In this document: in pieces, positions 56,522 through 64,000 of the stretch | How the letters are laid out: the number at the start of each line of letters is the position of its first letter | Position numbering within the stretch: position 1 is the first letter of the stretch | Assembly (NCBI RefSeq): GCF_012489685.1 | Contig: NC_080042.1 | Location: 59,625,069 to 59,689,068 of the forward strand | Reading direction: 5' to 3' | DNA length: 64,000 bases | Origin: Lotus japonicus | Taxonomy: Eukaryota; Streptophyta; Magnoliopsida; Fabales; Fabaceae | Notes under the pieces: generated by a model | Database searches by the model: none | What the model saw: only the letters and a program-made list of their open reading frames with translations | What the model was told of the DNA's origin: nothing | Position numbers and translations under genes: made by a program

Positions 56522-58085
56522 TTATTCGATGTTTATCTCATGCAATGTTGGCTTATACGTTTTTAAATATTTGCCATTTATCGTCATTTGTCGATTACCT
56601 CCTAATTCCTTAATCGAATAAGCGTTGTTTAAAAGTACTTTCTCGACTGAAAAAGGGCCTTCCCAGTTTGGGGACCATTTTCCGTAACGTTTATCTTTTT
56701 TATCAATTGGTAAGACGACCTTCCATACGTAATCACCAAGCATAAAAGATTTAGCTCTAACCTTTTTGTTATAAGCTTTAGCAATGCGATCCTTTTGCCT
56801 GGTTAAGGTATCCAACACCAATAGTCTTTCTTCGTCGAGATTGACTAATTCGTCAAGCATCATACTCCAATAATCTTCACTTGGAATTTCCTCTTGCCTT
56901 TGAATTCTGCATGACTGTAAATATACTTCTACTGGTAGTACCGCTTCTTGACCATATGCTAGTCGAAAAGGCGTTGCTCCGGTAGATTCCTTAGGTGAAT
57001 TCCTGTAAGCCCAAAGCACTTGGCCTAACGTTTGATGCCAGTTTTTAGGTTTTCGACCAACATGTTTTTTAATCAAGGAGATCAACGTTTTGTTGGCCGC
57101 TTCGACTTGACCATTCGCTTGAGCATAATAGGGGGTCGAGGTTAGGAGTTTTATACCCCAAGATTCTGCGAATGATGCTACCTTTTGGCCTACAAACACT
57201 GTGCCTTGGTCTGTAGTAAGTGACTCAGGGAGCCCAAAGCGGTACACTATGTGATTCTGAATGAACTCGATCACCGTGTCCTGGGTCACATTTTGTAGAG
57301 GAATTGCCTCTACCCACTTGGTAAAGTAATCTATAGCCACTATGATGTACTTATGCTGCCTAGAAGAACATGGGTTAATTTCGCCAATTAGGTCTAAAGC
57401 CCAACCCCTGAATGGCCAAGGCTTAATGATCGAGTGTAGTTCACTTGCTGGCACATGTTGTATCCCCGCGTGTCTCTGACAATCTTGGCACCTCTTGGCA
57501 TACTCCATACAATCTTTCATAATAGTAGGCCAATACATCCCTTGTCGAAATAGGATCCACTTCAGCTTGATCCCTGCCTGGTGGGCACCACATAGCCCAT
57601 CGTGAACGGCCGAGATCGCTATGAACGCGTCGTCTTCACTTAAACACTTCAGTAGTGTTTCGTCGACGTTTTTCTTGAATAGCTCGTTTCCCATGATGAC
57701 ATAGCTCATTGCCCTGTATTTTGTCTTTCTATCTGTAGTACCCACAGGATTTTGCAAGTAATCGACAATTGGCTTTCTCCAATCATTAGGTGCCATATTG
57801 TCAATGACTAGGATGTCGAGGTTAGAGGGGTTCAGTTTTCCTTTGACCTCGATAAGCTCTTTTAACCTACATTTATCGACCATATATCCTGATGCGATTT
57901 GTGCCAATTCATTGGCTTCTTGATTGTCCACTCTGGCAACGTGACATAGCCTAACTTCGTCGAATTTGGCCAACAAATTACTAGCTTTCGTGTAATACCT
58001 AGCTAGATTTTCACTAATGCACTTGTATTCCTTGGTAAGTTGCTTTATTACCAACTCAGAGTCCCCTTTTACGACGACATTCTTT
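56522..58085 (-). CDS. Ty3 Tat-lineage pol, C-terminal part (second RNase H and integrase), partial
   Basis: Open to the N gap at 58086; reading on through the Ns is an artefact. The N-terminal part (KGDSELVIKQLTKEYKC, ANELAQIASGY) is the additional RNase H typical of the Tat lineage. Integrase follows: a zinc-binding HHCC region (HDGLCGAHQ to CQDCQRHA), then the DDE core in DLIGEINPCS and ATDQGT-like LTTDQGTVFVG, the Glu in NGQVEAANKTL, and a C-terminal GDYVWKVVLP segment. Ends at the stop at 56522-56524. No stops or frameshifts are seen in this part, so it is better preserved than the chromovirus at 33201. It integrates element DNA in the nucleus. Confidence 0.9.
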
Positions 58086-58185
58086 NNNNNNNNNNNNNNN
58101 NNNNNNNNNNNNNNNNNNNNNNNNNNNNNNNNNNNNNNNNNNNNNNNNNNNNNNNNNNNNNNNNNNNNNNNNNNNNNNNNNNNNN
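58086..58185. other. Assembly gap, 100 N
   Basis: Exactly 100 unknown bases, the usual placeholder for a gap of unknown size. Sequence on either side belongs to two different retrotransposons. Order and distance across it are uncertain. Confidence 0.98.
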
Positions 58186-58277
58186 ACACATCTATGGTCA
58201 TGAAGGTGGAACTCTTTAAAATCTCCAAAAGAAAAATAAGTCACACTAACACATCTTACAAATCAAAAACTGGTTTA

Positions 58278-58350
58278 CTCCCCCTTTTTGTCATAAGCAA
58301 AAGCTTGGGGTGTGAAAACTTAGCTTGAAGTACAAGGTACTCCCCCTTAG
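58278..58350 (-). promoter_or_regulatory. Repeated polypurine tracts of the Sirevirus
   Basis: On the minus strand AAGGGGGA occurs at about 58341-58348 and again in GACAAAAAGGGGGAG at about 58278-58291. Several such tracts before the 3' LTR are a known Sirevirus trait. Confidence 0.7.
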
Positions 58351-58536
58351 AGAAGGTCTAAGTTTAAAAGAAAATGAAAACGATGTAAGAATCAGAGTTA
58401 GGCGAAAATAAATAGAGAGTTAATGCAAGGGATGAACGTTTACCACCGGTCAAGTGAGTAAATAGAAGGGTCAGTTACCAAGAACTTAACCTCGAGAAAC
58501 TGTAAGAGCATTAACTTTCAGAGAGAAAGTGAAGCC

Positions 58537-58544
58537 TATAAAAG
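58537..58544 (+). promoter_or_regulatory. TATA box of the small antisense ORF (Sirevirus)
   Basis: TATAAAAG 59 bases upstream of the ATG at 58596, antisense to the Sirevirus. The parallel with the TATA at 55854 suggests both small ORFs have their own promoters. Confidence 0.6.
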
Positions 58545-58595
58545 CGTTGGAGAGAAAGGTAAGCTTCACACCTCGAATAATTTTCAGTAAAAAAA

Positions 58596-58989
58596 ATGGC
58601 ATCATACAACGTAGCACTAGAAGAGCTGAGGAAGAAGGCCTTTGAAGAAAACTTGTTCCTGAACATCAGGCATCCAGAGGGGTGCAACTACCATCGCGGA
58701 GCTGACATGGACACTGCTGGAAGAGGACCTGCGTCCAGAGTTGGAGAGAGACCTGAAGGAATTTCTTGCCTTCGTGGAGGAGGTGCAAGAACTCAGCCGG
58801 CTTGAACTCAAGCTGCTGGAAGAGAAAGAGAGTTTGGAAGAGAAGCTCAAGACTTCAGAAGAGATTCTGGAGAGGGATGAGCTAAAGATCAGGCTCAGCA
58901 ACATCCAGCATGTACTGGAGCGTCTGGAGAAGGATAGGTCAGAGCAGCGCCAGGAGTGCAGAAGAATGAGGAGAGATCCTCCATTCTAG
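58596..58989 (+). pseudogene. Small antisense coiled-coil ORF (MAS...PPF family), one frameshift
   Basis: Starts MASYNVALEELRKKAFEENL and ends ECRRMRRDPPF at the stop 58987-58989. The first 28 codons are in one frame; the rest (TIAELTWTLLEEDL, LKEFLAFVEEVQ, then a strong Glu/Leu/Lys coiled coil) is in another, with one extra base in the GGGG run at 58679-58682. Allowing for that, the locus would code about 130 residues. It is related in start, internal motifs and end to the ORF at 55957-56442 in the Ty3 element. It lies antisense in the 3' region of the Sirevirus. The extra G could be real or a homopolymer error. Function unknown. Confidence 0.65.
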
Positions 58990-59187
58990 ATTATATGATG
59001 GAAAGAAATATGATGTAAACACAAACAATTATGAATAAAACGAGTTTAGCAACATATGTGACATAAGTATATAGTTATGCATATATAATCACAAACGAAC
59101 AAAAGAGAATAAATAAATAAAAAGAAACAGAGTTTAACAAAGGAAAACAAAGGTAACGAAAAAGAAGAAAAAGAAGAGATCCTAAAA

Positions 59188-62046
59188 CTAAGGTTTGTCA
59201 GTGCGTCGCAGAAGTTCCATCATCATGTGCTTCATCTCAATCAGCATGGATTCATGAGTGTCAAGACGTTGTTCCATGATGTCGAGTCTGGATGAGCTTG
59301 TCTGAGTAGAACTGGAAGGAACATTCTGAGCAGCTTGAGGATCTGGAATGGAAGCAGAAGCAGCAGGAGTAAACACAACTGGTGCAAGTGCTTGGCATCT
59401 AAGAGCTTCAGCCTCATCTTCAAGTCGCTCTGCCTCAAGTCTGGCTTGTTCAGCTTGAGCTGCTGCTTGACGTGCAGCTTCTTCTGCTTGTTCTTTCTTT
59501 CTCTTGGCTTCTTCAATAGCTTCAAGAAGCTTATTTCTCTGTTCTAGTTCATGAAGAGCCACCCTTCTAGCAAACCTTTGCTTTGCAGCCTCAATGCTCT
59601 GACTGCCCTCTGCATGCAGGAGCTGCATCATAATCGGAACTTGAGCCACTAGCCAAGTGCTCAGATTGTTCCACTCATCAGCCACATTTTCAGCATTCTC
59701 ACTGAGATCAGTCTGACCGTGCACATTGCGGAGCCTCAAGGAGGCTTCATGATAGAAGATATTGATGCACTCAGAGAGAGATGTGGGTTGAAGGTGAGTA
59801 TAGGGAATTATGGAGAGGTTGGGTGCAGGAGAGGCTGGGTGATTGCTGCTATGAGCTTCAGAGGCACCTTGTGGAGAACCAATGTTAATCATGGGAGCAT
59901 TGGGTTCAGAGGTTCCAAGGTGAGGGTCTGAAGTTTCAACCAGAGGGTGAGGTGATCTAACCGAGGATTGGTTAGACACTGATTGTTCGGGTTCAGGGTC
60001 TGGTTGAATGGGCTCTTGTTGGTCAGGGACAGGGTGAGCTTGTTGAACTAAGGGGTCTGCCTCTTGGATAGGATTGGCCAAGATAGGTTCATCTGGGTCA
60101 ACTAGACGTTCAGGTCTAGGGCCAGGATATCTCCTAGGGCTTGGACAGGTAAGGTAATACTCTTCCAAGGCAGACACCTTCTCTTTTCTAACCTCCATGA
60201 ATTTTCTAATTGATTCAGAGTTATTGGAGGGAGAAGAATCAACAACATTGATTGGGAAGGATACAGGTGTAAAGGCTGTTGAAGAGTCTGTATCCGTGGT
60301 TCTGGCAGCAGGACGTGCTGATGCTCTGGGAGAAGAGTGATCAGACGTTCTGGGTTGTGGTTCTGTTTGGTTGGGCTCTGGTTGGTCATGGATGATGGGT
60401 TCAGAAGATAATGGGTCGTACGGAATGGTAAGGAGAGAGGTTGGATCTTCTGACCTAGAGGCTGGGTTCTGAAGCAAATTCCAGAGAGGTGCTTCGGTAG
60501 GAGAAGGTTGAAAGAAGGAGGATCGTGGGGAATGTGGTGGAGAGGTGGTTTGTGCGGCTGGTTGGGATTCAGGAATTGGAGTGAGGGGATTTGAGGAGTG
60601 TTGAAGCAAGGCAGAAATAGGAAGTGCATCAAATAAATTCAAATCATCATCAGAAGCAAGTGCAGGCTTACTTGAATGTGCTGATGATCGAGTCACTCTG
60701 GCAGGAGGTTCAGTCCTTCTGACCACTGCAGCAGCTGGTTCCACCCGAGTAGGCTTCACCACGATTCTGACCTTCTTCTGCTTCTTCTTTGGAGGACCAT
60801 CCTCACTATCACTATCATCACCATCATCAGGCTTTCTCTTTGTCTTCTTGACCAGAGGGACATCAGATTCTTCAGAGGATTCTTCCAGAACCATCTTCCT
60901 CTGAGCTTTCTTCTTGGGAGGAGAAGGAAACTCTGGAGCTGGCGGCAGTCTGCTGAAGAAATCATCAAGATCAATTTCGAAGCCTTGAGCCCTTAGGTCT
61001 TCGACATAGCACCGGATGGCTTCAGGATTGTCTGCCTGAGTCCATAGTGGGTAGTCTTTCAGAGGCATCCGTCTGCTTCTGATCTCAGAGGATGTGTCTT
61101 CACGAGCAGGAGCAATCTTCTTCTGGATCAAACCCATCTTCTTCAGAGAGTTGGCAGTGAAGACATCGCTGACCATTGTGCTCAAGTCCTCTGTGCAACC
61201 AGCATTGATCAGGTCTTGAATGAGGCCACTCTCAATGAAGAGATCAGACAGCAGTCTCCCAAAGGGGATATACTTGATTGCTGACTTGATTGAGGCAGTA
61301 GTCCTAGACTTCCGGATACACTCCTTCAAGTAGGAGAACAGGAAGTAGGGAAGGCAGATCTTCCTCTTGTCTTGAATGAAAAACAGCATCGCCTTCTGGT
61401 TGAAGTTGATGTAATCTGGGGAACTGCCCTTCGGTCTCTGATTGATGCAGTTGAGCAGGATCTTGTGCCAGATCCTGAGTTTGGGGTGAAGGTCCATCAC
61501 CTTGTAACTTGTCTTGCCCGGTTTGAAAGTGGTGTACAGGGCCTGGTTGGTTTTGTCTTTGGTGCTGGGTTTCAGCTTCGACTCAGTGAATTGGAATCGA
61601 AACCCATAAGCAGTGTCTGCACCTAGCAGATTCACGAATGACTTCTCCGTGATGATGATCTTCCTGCCAAGAATATGAGATACCACTTGAGTATCATCGC
61701 AGTCGGCGTGCTTCCAGAATTCCTTGACCAACTTCTCATACACCGGTCCTCGAAGTCGGTTGAAGTAGTTTCCCCAACCTTGAGCTTGGACTTCAGGACG
61801 AAGATCAAACCCATTTGCAGCCAGGTTGTCGAGGTCGAATCTCCATTCTGCCAGGACTTGGAGTTCCTCAGAAGCAAATACGCAGTGAATGGCACAGCCC
61901 CGTTCTGCAATTGGAACAATCTGCTCTTGAGCTTGAACTTGTTCTTGTGCCAGGTTCTCAGAGCCCCTTTGACCCGTTGCCAAACCAACTACCATGTGAG
62001 GGAACTGAGGTGCATCTGCAGTAGATCTTCTGGTTTGTCTCACCAT
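59188..62046 (-). CDS. Sirevirus env-like ORF
   Basis: 952 residues from the Met at 62046 (MVRQTRRST); the frame is open 52 codons further up, but the longer N terminus is unlike the family. The N-terminal third holds the plant retrotransposon domain around FDLRPEVQAQGWGNYFNRLR and IPFGRLLSDLF. A Lys-rich, acidic-flanked region near residues 370-425 (KKTKRKPDDGDDSDSEDG, PPKKKQKKVRIVV) looks like a nuclear localisation signal. Then a long Pro/Ser-rich linker, and a coiled coil near 820-885 (EEAKRKKEQAEEAARQAA). No signal peptide or membrane segment is apparent, so despite the env-like name it looks like an intracellular, probably nuclear protein. Intact, 444 bases after the pol stop. Role not known. 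Confidence 0.85.
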   Translation of the reverse strand: MVRQTRRSTADAPQFPHMVVGLATGQRGSENLAQEQVQAQEQIVPIAERGCAIHCVFASEELQVLAEWRFDLDNLAANGFDLRPEVQAQGWGNYFNRLRGPVYEKLVKEFWKHADCDDTQVVSHILGRKIIITEKSFVNLLGADTAYGFRFQFTESKLKPSTKDKTNQALYTTFKPGKTSYKVMDLHPKLRIWHKILLNCINQRPKGSSPDYINFNQKAMLFFIQDKRKICLPYFLFSYLKECIRKSRTTASIKSAIKYIPFGRLLSDLFIESGLIQDLINAGCTEDLSTMVSDVFTANSLKKMGLIQKKIAPAREDTSSEIRSRRMPLKDYPLWTQADNPEAIRCYVEDLRAQGFEIDLDDFFSRLPPAPEFPSPPKKKAQRKMVLEESSEESDVPLVKKTKRKPDDGDDSDSEDGPPKKKQKKVRIVVKPTRVEPAAAVVRRTEPPARVTRSSAHSSKPALASDDDLNLFDALPISALLQHSSNPLTPIPESQPAAQTTSPPHSPRSSFFQPSPTEAPLWNLLQNPASRSEDPTSLLTIPYDPLSSEPIIHDQPEPNQTEPQPRTSDHSSPRASARPAARTTDTDSSTAFTPVSFPINVVDSSPSNNSESIRKFMEVRKEKVSALEEYYLTCPSPRRYPGPRPERLVDPDEPILANPIQEADPLVQQAHPVPDQQEPIQPDPEPEQSVSNQSSVRSPHPLVETSDPHLGTSEPNAPMINIGSPQGASEAHSSNHPASPAPNLSIIPYTHLQPTSLSECINIFYHEASLRLRNVHGQTDLSENAENVADEWNNLSTWLVAQVPIMMQLLHAEGSQSIEAAKQRFARRVALHELEQRNKLLEAIEEAKRKKEQAEEAARQAAAQAEQARLEAERLEDEAEALRCQALAPVVFTPAASASIPDPQAAQNVPSSSTQTSSSRLDIMEQRLDTHESMLIEMKHMMMELLRRTDKP

Positions 62047-62489
62047 TTTGAAGAGGTTGAAGGTTTGAGGTAGAAGATGAAATTTGAAGGATGAAGAGAG
62101 ATCGAGAGAGAAATCAAGAAAGAGGCGGTTTTGAAAAGCAGAGAGTGCGAGAGTGAAAACCGGAAGTGAACGAGAACGTGTGTGTATAGTGGGTTTTATC
62201 AAATAACCGTTGTTGATTCAAAAAGCACTTTAAGATCAACGGTTGAAAATTAAAGATAGATAGTAACAGTAAAATACACAATCACACACAGGAGATAAGC
62301 ATATCTACACGCAATCATAACAGACTGTCACACGGGCACAAGGAATTATGCATCAGAAATTCTGACACACGTGTTGTTGTCTCAGCTTCAGAGTCAGTAC
62401 CAGTGGGCACACACACTCTGATTGAGTTACCTTCTGGACAAGACATCTTCTGATCAAGAAGTATCGTAGTCAGAGGTTCTGATCCATCT
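62047..62489 (-). other. Sirevirus spacer between pol and env-like ORF
   Basis: About 440 bases without a sense ORF except the open N-terminal extension of the env-like frame (62202-62047). A splice acceptor for a subgenomic env-like mRNA may lie here but none could be fixed by reading. Confidence 0.4.
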
Positions 62490-64000
62490 TCACTCTGGAC
62501 AAAAGTCCATGTTTAGATTTTTCAGAATAAAATTAAATCTATCCTCTGCTAAGGGCTTTGTAAAGATATCTGCCCATTGATGGTCAGTATCAACAAACTT
62601 CCGAAGAAGTACGCCCTTCTGTACATAATCTCTAATAAAGTGATACTTTACCTCAATGTGCTTTGCCCTTGAATGCAAGATAGGATTCTTACTCAATGAG
62701 ATTGCAGCAGTGTTATCACAATAGATTGGGATATTGCTCTCAAGGATCTGATAATCCTCCAGCTGATGTTTCATCCAGAGCATCTGAGTGCTGCATATTG
62801 CTGCTGAGATATATTCTGCCTCTGTAGTTGATAGTGCAATGGTTGATTGCCTCTTGCTTGCCCATGAGACTAGATTGCTTCCCAGAAATTGACAATTTCC
62901 AGAAGTACTTTTTCTCTCTGTTCTATCTCCAGCATAATCAGCATCACAATAACCTGAAAGCTTATACTCTGATGTTTTCTTATACATCAAGCCAAGGTTA
63001 GTGGTGCCTTTCAGATACCTTAGGATCCTCTTAACAGCAGTTAAGTGGGTTTCCCTTGGATCTGATTGGAAACGAGCACATAAGTGAACACTAAATAATA
63101 TGTCTGGCCTAGATGCAGTTAAGTATAGAAGTGAACCTATCATTCCACGATAGAGCTTCTGACATACTTTACTACTTTTATCTTCTTTCTCCAAAATGCA
63201 TGTAGGATGCATTGGAGTCTTGGCCACTGTAGATTCCAGCATATTGAACTTCTTCAGAAGTTCTTTAGTGTACTTGCTCTGATGGATATATGTTCCTTCT
63301 GGTGTTTGATCAACTTGTATTCCCAGAAAGTACTTTAATTCTCCCATCATACTCATCTCAAATTCAGCCTGCATCATCTCAGAAAATTCTTTGCATAGAG
63401 ATTGATTAGCAGAACCAAATATAATATCATCAACATAAATTTGCACAATTAAGATATCATCTTTATAAGTCTTGCAAAAAAGAGTTGTATCTACTTTACC
63501 CCTTACAAACTCATTCTCCAGAAGGAATGAGCTAAGTCTCTCATACCATGCTCTGGGAGCTTGCTTCAGACCGTAGAGTGATTTCTTCAATTTGAACACA
63601 TGGTCTGGTTTCTTTTCATCTTCAAAACCTGGGGGTTGATGAACATAGACTTCCTCTGAGATATAACCATTTAGGAAGGCACTCTTTACGTCCATCTGAT
63701 GTAGAACTATGTTGTGATTTACTGAGAAGGAGATCAACAGTCTGATTGCCTCCAGTCTTGCTACCGGAGCAAATGTTTCAGTGTAGTCTATTCCTTCCTG
63801 CTGGCTGTAGCCTTGAGCAACTAGCCTTGCCTTGTTTCTGACTACATCTCCTTTCTCATTTAGCTTGTTTCTGAATACCCATTTCGTTCCAATAACATGG
63901 ACATTCTCAGGCTTCTTCACTAAGCTCCAAACATCGTTCTTGGAGAATTGATTTAATTCTTCTTCCATGGCCAGAATCCAATCCTTGTCCTGAAGAGCTT
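62490..64000 (-). CDS. Ty1/copia (Sirevirus) pol, reverse transcriptase and RNase H, partial
   Basis: The frame is open to the window end at 64000, so the N-terminal part (protease, integrase) is outside. Reverse transcriptase (RVT_2 type): [13 protein letters not shown] start, [31 protein letters not shown], the catalytic YVDDIIFGS, then LKYFLGIQV. RNase [45 protein letters not shown]. Ends at 62490-62492. No stops or frameshifts, so this copy is young or recently active. Copies element RNA into DNA in cytoplasmic particles. Confidence 0.95.
   Translation of the reverse strand, partial: ALQDKDWILAMEEELNQFSKNDVWSLVKKPENVHVIGTKWVFRNKLNEKGDVVRNKARLVAQGYSQQEGIDYTETFAPVARLEAIRLLISFSVNHNIVLHQMDVKSAFLNGYISEEVYVHQPPGFEDEKKPDHVFKLKKSLYGLKQAPRAWYERLSSFLLENEFVRGKVDTTLFCKTYKDDILIVQIYVDDIIFGSANQSLCKEFSEMMQAEFEMSMMGELKYFLGIQVDQTPEGTYIHQSKYTKELLKKFNMLESTVAKTPMHPTCILEKEDKSSKVCQKLYRGMIGSLLYLTASRPDILFSVHLCARFQSDPRETHLTAVKRILRYLKGTTNLGLMYKKTSEYKLSGYCDADYAGDRTERKSTSGNCQFLGSNLVSWASKRQSTIALSTTEAEYISAAICSTQMLWMKHQLEDYQILESNIPIYCDNTAAISLSKNPILHSRAKHIEVKYHFIRDYVQKGVLLRKFVDTDHQWADIFTKPLAEDRFNFILKNLNMDFCPE

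Larger units (their letters stand above)
50440..58085 (-). mobile_element. Ty3 Tat-lineage LTR retrotransposon, 3' part, with antisense cargo genes
   Basis: On the minus strand, from high to low: a second RNase H remnant and integrase (58085-56522), a roughly 5.2-kb region with no sense ORF, a polypurine tract (51281-51265) and the 3' LTR (51264-50440). In the region after integrase the opposite strand carries a five-exon plant-mobile-domain gene (51704-55440) and a small coiled-coil ORF (55957-56442). The 5' half is beyond the N gap. Extra ORFs between pol and 3' LTR, sometimes antisense, are known in Tat-lineage elements. Confidence 0.75.
58186..64000 (-). mobile_element. Sirevirus (SIRE/Maximus-type Ty1/copia), 3' part
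   Basis: On the minus strand: reverse transcriptase and RNase H at the end of pol (64000-62490), an env-like ORF (62046-59188), then a 3' region with repeated polypurine tracts (58350-58278) leading to the N gap, where the 3' LTR should start. A pol, env-like ORF and multiple polypurine tracts in that order are the signature of Sireviruses. A small antisense ORF (58596-58989) lies in the 3' region. Confidence 0.85.

Overview
The window is nuclear DNA of a flowering plant, most likely a papilionoid legume. The evidence is a cluster of intron-less secreted Kunitz-type protease inhibitor genes, AT-rich spacers, GT-AG introns in the other genes, and a dense set of plant transposable elements: Ty1/copia Sirevirus, Ty3 chromovirus, Ty3 Tat lineage, TRIM, Au-like SINE, LINE, Mutator-like MITEs and Helitron ends. 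The species cannot be fixed by reading alone; a Lotus-like or related legume would fit. A 100-base run of N (58086-58185) marks a scaffold join, so sequence to its right may not be truly adjacent.

Layout. (1) 1-24112 and 30334-43290 hold ten Kunitz loci plus one relic. Seven are intact: 1356-1994(-), 5835-6446(-), 17368-18000(-), 19618-20268(+), 21385-22023(-), 23462-24112(-), 30334-30966(-) and 32020-32667(+) make eight intact in all. Two are broken: a one-base frameshift at 9160-9800 and an LTR insertion at 41953-43290. One is a fossil fragment, 8505-8800. Two divergent pairs (17368/19618 and 30334/32020) lie in a segmental duplication of about 5.5 kb (15322-20880 and 26758-33200). (2) 10700-13959(-) is a 13-exon gene that can be joined without a break into a 714-residue Ulp1-type (C48) protease with DUF8039-like and transposon-associated domains. 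(3) 33201-38427 is a decayed Ty3 chromovirus. (4) 40793-41353 holds the last two exons of a GRAM-domain (GEM-like) gene. (5) 43783-49461 is a Helitron-rich region with nested LINE and MITE insertions and a small acidic-protein gene. (6) 50440-58085 is the 3' part of a Ty3 Tat-lineage retrotransposon on the minus strand. On its antisense strand it carries an intact five-exon plant-mobile-domain gene and a small coiled-coil ORF. (7) 58186-64000 is the 3' part of a Sirevirus (pol, env-like ORF, repeated polypurine tracts), also on the minus strand and also with a small antisense coiled-coil ORF.

The most unusual observation is that two retrotransposons from different superfamilies each carry, antisense and behind its own TATA box, a related small coiled-coil ORF that begins Met-Ala-Ser and ends Pro-Pro-Phe. 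In the Ty3 element this sits beside a spliced antisense plant-mobile-domain gene. The Kunitz genes encode apoplastic or vacuolar inhibitors, probably for defence or storage, and differ mainly in cysteine layout and reactive loop. Their cluster shows birth-and-death evolution by duplication, frameshift, deletion and transposon insertion.
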